In this document: one piece after another, positions 8,973 through 18,500 of the stretch
Numbering within the stretch: position 1 is the stretch's first letter
Layout: the number at the start of each line of letters is the position of its first letter
Assembly: GCA_020634435.1 (NCBI GenBank)
Contig: JACKBS010000012.1
Span: 248,001 to 312,000 of the forward strand
Source of the DNA: Ardenticatenaceae bacterium
GTDB lineage: Bacteria > Chloroflexota > Anaerolineae > Promineifilales > Promineifilaceae
Reading direction: 5' to 3'
DNA length: 64,000 nucleotides
Position numbers and translations under genes: made by a program
Notes under the pieces: generated by a model
The model's database searches: none
The model's input: only the letters and a program-made list of their open reading frames with translations
What the model was told of the DNA's origin: nothing

Positions 8973-9262
8973 TGTTAGTCGAAACTGCGCTTCATGTACA
9001 GGCTGCTGAACAACAACCGCAGGCGCTGGTGGTCTTGTAGCCCAACTCACTATGTGGCCGAACAATGTTGTATTGCTTACGCCACATTTCAATGATGACT
9101 TGTGCTTCCTTCAATGAATAAAAAATCTCTCCATTAAAACATCCATCCCGCAACTTACCATTGAAAGATTCGATATACCCGTTTTCCCGCGGACAAGTAA
9201 CACTTCTGCTTCGCGGAGTTTGTTGATGCTCTGCTCTGGTGAGTATTTCCGTTTTAACTCAT
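8973..9262 (-). pseudogene. Internally deleted IS3-family remnant
   Basis: Read leftward from an ATG at 9262, a start resembling IS3 OrfA (KRKYSPEQSINKLREAEVLL, in a shifted frame) runs after about 20 residues into the last part of OrfB: ENGYIESFNGKLRDG and YNIVRPHSELGY, with the stop at 8992. Everything between was deleted. The outer end TGTTAGTCGAAACTGCGC (starting at 8973) fits the 5'-TG inverted-repeat convention of IS3 elements. The same terminal 55 bases recur at 53099-53153. The remnant is non-functional. Confidence 0.75.
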
Positions 9263-9297
9263 TTGACTTTCCCCTTTAACCCTTCTCCTTACACAGA

Positions 9298-9696
9298 TTG
9301 TTGATCATGTTGGAGGGGCCGGTCACTTTGCTCAAGCTGGGTGCTGAATTGGGCGGGTGTAATGCCACGTTATTGCTGTTACTCTGGGCCGCACGACTGC
9401 AGATGCTGGCAACTTTCCATCTGAAGCTGTGGTTGAGCTTGCCTGTCTTGCTCTTGCTGGTCTTCGTTGCGCTCCGGCAAGAGGCAAATGGATGGGTTGC
9501 TTTTCTGCTGGGGGTGAAGATGCTTTTGCAAACCTTTGCGGAGCTAATGGCCCACATTTTATTGCGGCAGCAGCGTTTAGCATCGGTACGGCCGTTTCTC
9601 GACGTCTTCTCCAACAAGCCTAGCCTCTGGGGTTCTCCATCTTCCTATCTTATTGCTTGGGCGGCAGGTCTCCAGACTTTAACAGGCCAAATCTAG
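9298..9696 (+). CDS. Doubtful small hydrophobic protein
   Basis: An open frame of 132 codons with two or three very Leu-rich hydrophobic stretches and no recognised family. The first codon is TTG, with an ATG three codons later; no Shine-Dalgarno is visible. The opposite strand is also open over much of the same stretch, and the region adjoins IS debris, so this may be a decayed fragment or a chance ORF. It is kept only because no better explanation for 9276-9780 was found. Confidence 0.2.
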   Translation: MLIMLEGPVTLLKLGAELGGCNATLLLLLWAARLQMLATFHLKLWLSLPVLLLLVFVALRQEANGWVAFLLGVKMLLQTFAELMAHILLRQQRLASVRPFLDVFSNKPSLWGSPSSYLIAWAAGLQTLTGQI

Positions 9697-9785
9697 GGCA
9701 TTCTAAACACCGTTCTAAATGGAGTTACCTCTCATACACATGATACAGTCGTAAACGCGCCACAAGTGGACGATTTCTGTTCTTT

Positions 9786-12458
9786 TCATTTTGCCGCGTC
9801 TGCTGCTTCTTGCAACCAATTTGCCACTTCAGCGGCTTGAAAGTGATTAATTGAATCAAAGGCATTTAGGCTCTGTTGTCCCTCCTGAAATGCTTTAGTT
9901 ATATTTTTTTGAGCAAGAGCTACTCTTGCCAGTCCAAAACGGGATTTGGCTTCTAGTTCTTTAACCCCAACTTCAATACCAATTTCTAACACTTGTTCAA
10001 AAGCAGTCTGAGCTTCGAGCCACTGAGCATTTTTGATTTTTAGCTGTCCATATGAGTATAAGCAATGGCCAACCAACCAACGATTTTCCATATTGTGAGC
10101 TAATGTTAATGCTTCTTCAAGGTATGCTACCGCGTCCTCATCGTTTGCATCGTGCTTAACGGCTAGACTTGCCAAACTATCTAATAACGTGATGATCAAC
10201 TCCTGGTAGCCAATCGCTCGCGCTTCAACCAAAGCATCTTTAAAATATGCCTCAGCTTGCCCATAGTGGCCGCGTCTGGCAGCTCCTTCCCCCAAGTTCT
10301 GGAGTAAACCACCAGCAAGATCGCGATATCCTAGAGTTCGCGCCAAATTCAAGGCCTCCTGATAATAATTCTCAGATTCCTCATAATGACCTTGTTTGAA
10401 AGCCACAACACCCATATTACTTGACAGACTAATGATACGCGCTTGATAGTTTATATCTCTAGCAAGAAATAATCCTTCCTGGTAATACCGTGCTGCCTGA
10501 TCATAAGCGTCACGTCTAAGAGCAACGGAACCCAGACTCTGCAACATTGAAACGATTAGTTTGAGGTTGTTGGCTTCTCGGGCTAGCGATAAACCTTTTT
10601 GGTAATAAGTTTCAGCCCGATCATAATCTCCCCGCTTCACAGCTAAAATCCCCAATTGGCGTAATAAGCTACTATACAATTTTAAGTGATATGCAGGAGA
10701 TATAATATTTAAACCTTCCTGAAAACAGTTGTCTGCACGGTCATAATCGCCTGCTTTGACCATAAGCTGACCTAGAGATAGTAACATCTGGCTCTGTTGT
10801 TGCTTGTTTTTCTGCCGCCGGGCAAGGATCAACCCCTCATTCATACAGCGTTCTGCTTCGCCATAATTGCCCCTATTTTCAGCAATTTTTCCCAAGTAGT
10901 TCAGAACGGTTATTAAATTCGGGATGTCATCTGCTGCGCGGGTCACCTCAGCAGCACGAGATAAATGTTTCCAAGCTATTTCGTTCAGGCCATGTGTTTC
11001 TAAAAAGTCAAAGACAGTTAAAACGCCCTGAATGAACAATTGCTCCAGTCTAATGCTAAAAGCCGTTTCCAAGGCAATTAGAATATTGTTTATCTCTGTT
11101 TCAAGGGCAGCGGGGGTCTCTTTGTTTTTTCTAGCAAAGTCGAAGAAGTAGAGTGCCATACGTCGGAGGACGCTCTCATCAGTTAGCTTTTCACGCGCAT
11201 AGTCGTGCAATAATGGATGGAGCTGATAACGACCATCACGGCTGGAGTGAACGAGAGAGCGGCAACTAAGCGCGCCGACGATTTGTACGGCCGTCGTATA
11301 TGAAACGTTGTTAACTGCGGCGGCTGCTTCCAATGTGAAATCCTCACCAGCAAACACGCCCAGCCCGATAAAAAATAAATACATATCAACAGAGAGTGAT
11401 TCGCAACTCATGTCAAAAAGTGCGCGGATGGACTGCCCTTCCTCCTGCACAGTATCTAAGCGTGTATTGTGTATTTTCAACTGAGACAATAATGTTTTTG
11501 CCGTGAGCGTTGACTCGGCAGCAATACGCCCGGCAATAATTGCCAAGGCCAACGGCAACTGACCTAGCTGGTGCGCTATCTCTGTTAATGACTCCTGTTC
11601 GTTTGTTGTTACTTCAGGACCCAATATTCTTCCAAATAGTGCTATGGCGTCATCAGCATCTCGATCAAAGGGTCGAAGAAGGAGTTGGGGGGCACCACGA
11701 GTTATTTTTAGATCTTTGTGTCGCGTCGTAATCATCACCGCACAAGGACCATTTGGGGGAAGGAGTGACTCAATTTGCGTACTATTCTCGACGTTATCCA
11801 AAACTATTAATGCACGCTTATGTGCCAGCAAACCTCTAACAGCTTGGCTGCGGTCAGTTACAGTTGTGAAAGCACTCACATCTTGTCCATACGCATTTGC
11901 AAAGAGCATAAGGATGGACATCGTATCAGATGTATCTACCCGGGCCCATAAAACACCATCGTTGAAGTGTGAAGACAATCGGTAAGCGAGATGAGCCGCA
12001 AGTGTTGTTTTACCAACACCTGCCATACCATAAAGCGTATAAACAGAACTATGGGAACTCCTACACAACCAATCTTGTAGAACTGTGATTTCTGCTTCGC
12101 GTCCTACAAAATAAGGCAAATCAGGTATAACTTGAAAGGGGGAGGGAACGCCATTGCTAGACAGCCCATCTTTCCAGAAAGAAAACAGGACTTGATCGGC
12201 GTCATTCTTTGCGTTATTCCACAACTCATTCAGAGGGGGATGCTGAGTTATTTTCAATAACTCGTTTGTTTTATCGGCATCCAGACGCAGTACAGCGGCC
12301 ACACGCACCAGGTCACGCCAGTTGCGGGGTTTATTTACTACGCCTGCAAGCCAGTTGCGGATTGTCCCACGTGCCAGCGAAGAGCGCATGGCCAATTGTC
12401 GTTCGCTCCAGCCTGCTTCTGCTAAATAGTATCGTAATAGGTTGGCAAATGTATCCAT
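9786..12458 (-). CDS. HTH-NB-ARC-TPR STAND regulator
   Basis: An 890-aa signal-transduction ATPase. Residues 1-65 form an XRE-like helix-turn-helix (SERQLAMRSSLARGTIRNW). The NB-ARC NTPase has P-loop GMAGVGKTT (144-152) and Walker B RALIVLDNVEN, followed by a winged-helix region. The C-terminal half is a long run of TPR repeats (YDRAETYYQKGLSLAREAN type). The start at 12458 was chosen because AAGGAGCTC lies directly before that ATG; the frame is open 16 codons further. It is transcribed divergently from the lanthipeptide genes at 12648, so it is the likely pathway-specific, ligand-gated transcription factor, comparable to AfsR/MalT-type regulators. Its target is inferred from position. Confidence 0.8.
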   Translation of the reverse strand: MDTFANLLRYYLAEAGWSERQLAMRSSLARGTIRNWLAGVVNKPRNWRDLVRVAAVLRLDADKTNELLKITQHPPLNELWNNAKNDADQVLFSFWKDGLSSNGVPSPFQVIPDLPYFVGREAEITVLQDWLCRSSHSSVYTLYGMAGVGKTTLAAHLAYRLSSHFNDGVLWARVDTSDTMSILMLFANAYGQDVSAFTTVTDRSQAVRGLLAHKRALIVLDNVENSTQIESLLPPNGPCAVMITTRHKDLKITRGAPQLLLRPFDRDADDAIALFGRILGPEVTTNEQESLTEIAHQLGQLPLALAIIAGRIAAESTLTAKTLLSQLKIHNTRLDTVQEEGQSIRALFDMSCESLSVDMYLFFIGLGVFAGEDFTLEAAAAVNNVSYTTAVQIVGALSCRSLVHSSRDGRYQLHPLLHDYAREKLTDESVLRRMALYFFDFARKNKETPAALETEINNILIALETAFSIRLEQLFIQGVLTVFDFLETHGLNEIAWKHLSRAAEVTRAADDIPNLITVLNYLGKIAENRGNYGEAERCMNEGLILARRQKNKQQQSQMLLSLGQLMVKAGDYDRADNCFQEGLNIISPAYHLKLYSSLLRQLGILAVKRGDYDRAETYYQKGLSLAREANNLKLIVSMLQSLGSVALRRDAYDQAARYYQEGLFLARDINYQARIISLSSNMGVVAFKQGHYEESENYYQEALNLARTLGYRDLAGGLLQNLGEGAARRGHYGQAEAYFKDALVEARAIGYQELIITLLDSLASLAVKHDANDEDAVAYLEEALTLAHNMENRWLVGHCLYSYGQLKIKNAQWLEAQTAFEQVLEIGIEVGVKELEAKSRFGLARVALAQKNITKAFQEGQQSLNAFDSINHFQAAEVANWLQEAADAAK

Positions 12459-12591
12459 GAGCTCCTTTTGATCCAAATTGATCCACTTTGAGGGCTGAAA
12501 TGACATTCGCGAATTATTATACTTCGTCCCGAATCAAGTGTAGCGAAACTTGCCCTTGCTTACTATGTTCCCTTGCCGTATCAGATATATC

Positions 12592-12621
12592 TTGCGAATA
12601 AAGTCTAATCAATCATATCCT
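12592..12621 (+). promoter_or_regulatory. Possible promoter of lanthipeptide operon
   Basis: TTGCGA (12592-12597) and TATCCT (12616-12621) are 18 bases apart, 26 bases before the first ATG of the rightward operon. The match is imperfect, as expected if the divergent STAND regulator is needed for activation. Confidence 0.3.
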
Positions 12622-12647
12622 GAACACATTTTCGCCTCTCTGAAACA

Positions 12648-12875
12648 ATGAGTAATTCAAATAGGAAAGAAGCATTAGCTAACCCAAAGAACATATTCCG
12701 TCGAGAGGCTTTGGAGCAATATGGCGAGAGTAAGCAAAATGACGTTTGGCCGCATCTGAAATTACCAGGCTATCTCTTTTACCTATGGCTATTGCTATTA
12801 ATTTTGTTCCTGATTGCTCTAGTCATTGGGATTAGCCTTTACATGGAATTGGTTTTGAAAATCCCCGTCTTTTAG
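12648..12875 (+). CDS. HlyD-type adaptor N-terminal fragment (membrane anchor only)
   Basis: A 75-aa protein with a soluble start containing IFRREALEQYGESKQNDVWP, then one transmembrane helix (residues about 45-66). This matches the N-terminal anchor of HlyD/MFP adaptors in NHLM-type bacteriocin export, which continue for about 300 more residues into coiled coil and lipoyl/barrel domains. Here a stop comes right after the helix, and the ABC exporter gene starts 25 bases later. It is either a truncated adaptor or a genuine minimal anchor subunit. No strong ribosome-binding site is visible. Confidence 0.6.
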   Translation: MSNSNRKEALANPKNIFRREALEQYGESKQNDVWPHLKLPGYLFYLWLLLLILFLIALVIGISLYMELVLKIPVF

Positions 12876-12900
12876 CCATTGATTTCAAAAGCGACTGTTT

Positions 12901-15147
12901 ATGACAAACACGACCCTTTGGTTTGAAAAAAAACAGATTCTCAACAATGCTTGGCAAAAACTTTTTCGCCGACGCGTACCCGTTATCCTGCAACTAACTC
13001 CTATTGAATGTGGTGCGGCTTGTTTGGCTATGATCTTAAGTTATTATGGTCGAGCAACATCTTTAGCTGAATGCCGGAAAAAGACTGGCGTTGGTCGCGC
13101 TGGCGTAACGGCCGAGACTCTGGCTCATACAGCCCGTAGCTTCGGCCTGCGTGTAAAAGCTTACTCGGTCCAAGACCTAAATTTATTGTCTGACTTGCCA
13201 TTGCCATCTATCGTTCATTGGGATTTTCGCCACTTTGTCGTTATTGAGAAATGGTCGCCTCAAAACGTCGCCATCGTAGATCCCGCATTTGGCCGACGCA
13301 ATTTATCCCATAAGGAATTTGAATCAGGCTTTACTGGTGTAGTCTTAACCCTAGAACCAAGCATTCACTTCAAAAAAGAAGAAGAGGCAATCAATGAAAA
13401 ACCCAGCACAATCTGGCTAGATTTTATTCAGCAGATGATGATTGCCCCAGGTATTCGTGCTTTGCTTCTGCAAATTTTTGTTGTCTCCTTAATACTCCAG
13501 TTATTAGGACTCAGCTTACCATTTTTTACCAAAATCCTTGTTGATCTAATCTTACCAAACAGTCTCAACCATGTAATGGTCATGATGTGCTTAGGCATAT
13601 CGGCACTGTTTCTAACCCAACTGACTACCGGATATCTGCGCGGTACCTTGCTGGTTTATTTTCAAGGGCGGCTAGACACACAATTGATGCACGGATTCTT
13701 CGAACATTTGCTATCTCTGCCTTTCACTTTTTTTCAGCAACGCTCTAGTGGCGATCTGCTAATGCGCTTAGGCAGCAACCTCACGGTACGAGAATTATTA
13801 ACGGGCCGGACCATCTCCGCAATACTCGACGGTTTGTTGGTAGTGGGATACTTAATCATTATTCTTGTGTGGTCACTTCCGTTTGGAGTAGCAGTTCTCG
13901 CGATTGGTTCAATTCAGGTAGGCATCTTACTCGCCACTACTCGACCTGTTAATCGCCTATTACAACAAAGCTTACCCGCTCAGGCTGAATCATTTGATTA
14001 TGAAGCGGAAGCTCTGAAGGGAATTATTACCCTGAAATCCTCTGGTGTTGAACGTCAGATAATGAGTCATTGGACCAACCTTTTCCACAAAGAGCTAAAT
14101 ATTACACTAAAACGTAACCAGTTATCAGCGAAAATTGAGACGGCTATGTTCGCTATCCGGACCTTTTCCCCTCTCATTTTGCTTTGGTTAGGCGCATTAT
14201 TTGTTCTCAACGGAATGATGAGTCTTGGTACGATGCTTGCACTCAATGCATTAGCTGTCGCCTTTCTAACTCTTTTGTCCTCTTTGGTTTCAACTGGCCA
14301 ATCATTGCAAATGGTCACCGCGTATTTAGACCGGATTGCGGACGTTCTTCAAGCAAAACCGGAATTTAATGATGAGCAGAAAACCATAGCACATACTTTC
14401 AAAGGGGAAATTGAGGTAAAAGATCTTAGCTTTCGCTACGATGCTAATTCTCCCTATATTCTACAGAATGTGTCACTCAGCATTCAAGCTGGGCAAAAAG
14501 TCGCTCTGGTAGGTCAAACAGGGTCTGGCAAGAGCACCTTAGCAATGCTTCTATTGGGGTTATATCGACCAGAGCTAGGTGACATCTATTATGATGGAGT
14601 GCCATTATCAACATTGGACATCCATCACATGCGACAGCAGTTTGGCGTTGTATTGCAGGAACCCTTTCTCTTTAGCGGATCCATTCGGCAAAACATCTCC
14701 TTTAATAACTCAGCTTTGTCGTTAGCCGAAATAAGGGAGGCCGCTTACCTAGCAGCTATTGATCAGGAAATTATGCGAATGCCAATGGCGTTTGAAACTC
14801 CAGTTGGCGAAGGCGGTAGTGCATTGTCAGGTGGGCAGCGCCAACGTTTGGCTCTGGCGCGGGCTCTTGCTCCCAAACCACATATCTTACTCTTAGATGA
14901 AGCCACCAGTCATTTGGATACGGCTACCGAAAACAGAATAAATCAAAATCTTAACAAGCTGGCAAACACGCGCATTGTCATTGCGCACAGACCAAGCACA
15001 ATTCAAGATGCAGATCTGATCCTGGTTCTTGACAAAGGCAGGATCGTCGAACGGGGGACACACAAACAACTATTATTGCAAAATGGATTGTATGCCAGCT
15101 TGATTACCACCCCGTCACCAAAAATTACGTTGCCTCCAATTGGATAG
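12901..15147 (+). CDS. lanT: Peptidase-containing ABC transporter (LanT type)
   Basis: A 748-aa bifunctional exporter in the inner membrane. The N-terminal C39 peptidase has catalytic Cys37 (TPIECGAACLAM), His111 (DFRHFVVIE) and Asp127 (VDPAFG), and would cut precursors after a double glycine. A six-helix ABC transmembrane domain spans about 185-470. The nucleotide-binding domain has Walker A VGQTGSGKST (about 537), signature LSGGQRQRLALARAL, Walker B ILLLDEATSHLD and H-loop IAHRPS. It belongs to the NHLM bacteriocin exporter group. The precursor with a matching GG site is encoded 64 bases downstream. Confidence 0.92.
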   Translation: MTNTTLWFEKKQILNNAWQKLFRRRVPVILQLTPIECGAACLAMILSYYGRATSLAECRKKTGVGRAGVTAETLAHTARSFGLRVKAYSVQDLNLLSDLPLPSIVHWDFRHFVVIEKWSPQNVAIVDPAFGRRNLSHKEFESGFTGVVLTLEPSIHFKKEEEAINEKPSTIWLDFIQQMMIAPGIRALLLQIFVVSLILQLLGLSLPFFTKILVDLILPNSLNHVMVMMCLGISALFLTQLTTGYLRGTLLVYFQGRLDTQLMHGFFEHLLSLPFTFFQQRSSGDLLMRLGSNLTVRELLTGRTISAILDGLLVVGYLIIILVWSLPFGVAVLAIGSIQVGILLATTRPVNRLLQQSLPAQAESFDYEAEALKGIITLKSSGVERQIMSHWTNLFHKELNITLKRNQLSAKIETAMFAIRTFSPLILLWLGALFVLNGMMSLGTMLALNALAVAFLTLLSSLVSTGQSLQMVTAYLDRIADVLQAKPEFNDEQKTIAHTFKGEIEVKDLSFRYDANSPYILQNVSLSIQAGQKVALVGQTGSGKSTLAMLLLGLYRPELGDIYYDGVPLSTLDIHHMRQQFGVVLQEPFLFSGSIRQNISFNNSALSLAEIREAAYLAAIDQEIMRMPMAFETPVGEGGSALSGGQRQRLALARALAPKPHILLLDEATSHLDTATENRINQNLNKLANTRIVIAHRPSTIQDADLILVLDKGRIVERGTHKQLLLQNGLYASLITTPSPKITLPPIG

Positions 15148-15211
15148 GCGCCTGAACCGCGGCAGGCTTCTTGACAAAATTCTCAATCTAAGTTTTTAAA
15201 GGAGATAAAAC

Positions 15212-15421
15212 ATGAGTAACAGTCAAAACAAGGAAACTATCATTCGTGCCTGGAAAGACCCTGAATTCCGCAACAACTTGAACGAGGCGGAACTTGCTTC
15301 CATTCCAGAGCACCCAGCCGGCATAATCCAGCTATCCGATGACGAGCTCAGTGATATTGCTGGTGGTAGCAGCTGGAGCTACCACTACACATGTACCAGC
15401 AGCTGTCATTTATGGCACTAG
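15212..15421 (+). CDS. lanA: Class II lanthipeptide precursor (mersacidin-like leader)
   Basis: A 69-aa precursor peptide. The leader (residues 1-52) has the IIRAWKDPEFR start typical of mersacidin/lichenicidin-family leaders and ends ELSDIAGG, a double-glycine cleavage site. The core is 17 residues, SSWSYHYTCTSSCHLWH, with five Ser, two Thr and Cys61 and Cys65. At most two (methyl)lanthionine rings can form, leaving several possible dehydro-residues. The core is rich in Trp, Tyr and His. A strong AAAGGAG site precedes the ATG. LanM is next and the C39 exporter is just upstream, so modification, cleavage and export are all encoded locally. I do not recognise the core as a known lantibiotic. 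Confidence 0.92.
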   Translation: MSNSQNKETIIRAWKDPEFRNNLNEAELASIPEHPAGIIQLSDDELSDIAGGSSWSYHYTCTSSCHLWH

Positions 15422-15452
15422 ATCCATACCCTTCACTGTAACAAATGAATAG

Positions 15453-15484
15453 AGATTAGTCCGGTTTTCAGACTGGACTAATCT
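15453..15484 (+). terminator. Intercistronic hairpin between lanA and lanM
   Basis: AGATTAGTCC (15453-15462) pairs perfectly with GGACTAATCT (15475-15484), extended inward by further pairs, followed by CATTTTC. Partial termination here would leave abundant precursor mRNA and less LanM mRNA. It may also protect the 3' end of the short transcript. Confidence 0.7.
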
Positions 15485-15510
15485 CATTTTCTGAAGAAAG
15501 AATTATCCTG

Positions 15511-18500
15511 ATGGCCGAAAACTTCCTATCAAATTCCCCTTTTAATAAAGCGGTAAACCTGGCTGAACGTACCATACAGTTTGATCATCAAATTATTAAC
15601 TCTCCACAAGAATATGATCAGCATGTTGGCCAAAAACGTTTAGCACGTTGGAAAACGCACCCTCCCTTTACTGAAACAGGATTGTTTTCTGATCGATTGG
15701 CTTCGGTTGGACTTTCGGAAAAACAGTTTGAGTGGCATCTAGGCATATCTCAGCCCAATTTAGGTGAAGAAACGCCAGTTTGGCAAACAAACCTGGAAAC
15801 AATTTGGCATAAATATAGTCAAGATAATCAGGCTATTCAGTTACCTCACAAACTTCTTGAACATTTTCCAGAAGCGCGCTTCTTAGAGTCATTCCAACCT
15901 TTTTTACAATACGCATGTGATACTTTATGGACAGAAATAGCCACCTTGCGAAAAACGTACAACAAGGTGCCTTTGAGTAAAAACATCATACAACAAGAAT
16001 TTTTAAGAAATGTTCCCCCACAATTAATTTATACCCTCAGCCGAACGGCCGTTCTTGAGCTCAACGTTGCTCGTCTTCAAAACCAACTTTGTGGAGAAAC
16101 AGGTGAATTACGATTTAATGACTTTCTCGATAGTTTGAAGCGGCCTGCTCACCTGGCAAAGTTCTTAGAGGAATATCCAGTATTAGCCCGCATCATCACT
16201 GTTCTAACAATGCAGTGGGTAACCAATTTTAAAATTTTTTTGAGACATCTCTGCCAGGACTGGCCCAAGTTACTTACTAGGTTCGGTGAACTTGGTGAAT
16301 TGACAAGCATCAATATGGGCGCTGGTGATCAACACCATCGCGGACGGACTGTTTGTGTTGTTCAGTTTTCATCAGGGTCACAGTTAGTTTACAAACCCCG
16401 ATCATTAGGAGTGGACGTTCACTTTCAGGAATTACTATCTTGGTTTAATGAAAAGAATATTTCAGTCCCTTTCAGAATTTTAAACCTCTTAGATGGCATT
16501 GATCATGGCTGGGTAGAATTTGTTTCCACACATTCGTGTGAAAGGGAAGAGCAAATCAAGAACTTCTATAGAAGACAAGGGGCTTTTCTGGCTCTCCTTT
16601 ATGCACTTTGCGCCAACGATTTTCACTACGAAAATTTAATCGCGGCTGGAGAAAATCCGGTGTTGGTTGATTTGGAGACATTATTCTGTCCTGCTCCGTC
16701 ATTTAGCGCAACGCCATTATCTACAGGGGCACGGGTGTTATCCGAATCAGTTTTCGACGTGGGCATGTTGCCCCGGCGAATTTGGGTAGATGCGAACGGG
16801 GAAGGCGTTGATTTAAGCGGGATGGGTATGCAGGAGGGGCAACTCTCACCACACGAGGTACCCGTGTGGAAACAAGCGAAAACAGATGGCATGCACTTTG
16901 CTCGAGAACGCATGCGCATCATGGGCAAATCTCACCAGCCATTACTAAAAGAAAATCCAGTTCCGTTGATTGCATATGTCGATGAAATTTGTGATGGATT
17001 TATGGAACTTTACCGTTTAATTATGAATCATCGACTTGAATTGCTGGACTTTATCCAATGCTTCAACGAGGATCGTATTCGTTACGTAGCAAGGCCAACA
17101 CGCACCTATGGGCTCATGCTCAATGACAGCGTTCATCCAGACCTGATGCGAGACGCATTACTCAGGGATCAATTTTTTGACAAGTTGTGGATAGGAGCCG
17201 TAACAAACAGGTCTGTACGTCGCCTCATTCAACATGAACAAGAAGATTTGTGGGCGGGGGATATACCATTGTTCACTACCACTCCTGGCTCAAACGATTT
17301 ACGGACGACCAATGGGTATTGTCTCCAAGATTATTTTGATGAGTCGGGTATAGAACGCGTCACCAAGCGTCTACTCAAGCTAAGCCTTGCAGATATGGAA
17401 CAGCAACTATGGTTGATCCGCGCCTCTCTAGCAACTGTAAGTCGAACAACACATAAACCAACAAAACGCTACTTCTCTGGGAGGACAATAGCAAATTCTA
17501 AAACTATTACACCAGATCAACTGCTAGCTTACGCTAGTAATGCGGGTGAACGCATTCGAACACTCGCCCTTAATCTTGAGAATGAGCCGTCATGGTTTGG
17601 TATAAACTTCGACATAGCCGGAAATTTTTTAACTGTCAACCCGATTGACAATAGCTTTTACAACGGTTTACCCGGCATAGCTTTGTTCTTTGCTTATCTA
17701 GGTAAATATTCTGAAAATGACGTTTTTACAAATTTGGCAAAACAACTTACGCGTCAGTTAAAAGACATCCTACAAGCATCGCTTGAAAATGATGAAACAT
17801 TTCCCCTTTCTCTAGGTACCTTTGATGGCTGGGGGGGCATCGTCTATGTCTTTACGCACTTAAGCATACTTTGGAATGAGCCGGACTTATTAGCCGATGC
17901 CCTACGTATCGCTAAATTATTGCCAAGTGTAATCGCAAAAGATAAAAATTTTGATGTTATCTCAGGTTCTGCAGGCTGCATCGGGGCCCTCCTTTCCCTG
18001 TACTCCGTGACATCGGAAACTTCGGTTCTAAGGGTAGCTCAACTATGTGGAAATCACCTTTTGGCAAATGTCACAGAAACCGAACATGGACTGGCTTGGA
18101 TGCCGCATTCTACAGCGAAAGAAATAAAGGTACCCCTGACAGGATTTTCTCATGGAGTGGCAGGCATTGCTTGGTCGCTTTTCAAATTAACTGATGCAAC
18201 CGGGGACAATCAATACGCTGATGTAGCGCAGAAAAGCCTTGAATATGAGCGCGCATTTTATTCCCAAGAACTGCAGAATTGGCTTGACCTAAGCATGCTA
18301 CCGACACCTGACGAAGTCAGTACAGACATTCCCCGAAGTGCTTCTTTTTGGTGCCACGGCGCATCGGGTATTGGACTCGCGCGATTGGATACTTTGCGCA
18401 TTTTTGATAACGATAGGGTACGTCAAGACATTAATGCTGCAATTCACACCACCATTCGAGACGGTTTTGGTCATGGCCACTGTCTTTGCCATGGTGATCT

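Noticed and set aside
9276..9617. Minus-strand ORF opposite the doubtful hydrophobic ORF
   Set aside because: Lys/Ser/Asn-rich with no motif, and it looks like the antisense of the Leu-rich frame. Neither strand is convincing here.
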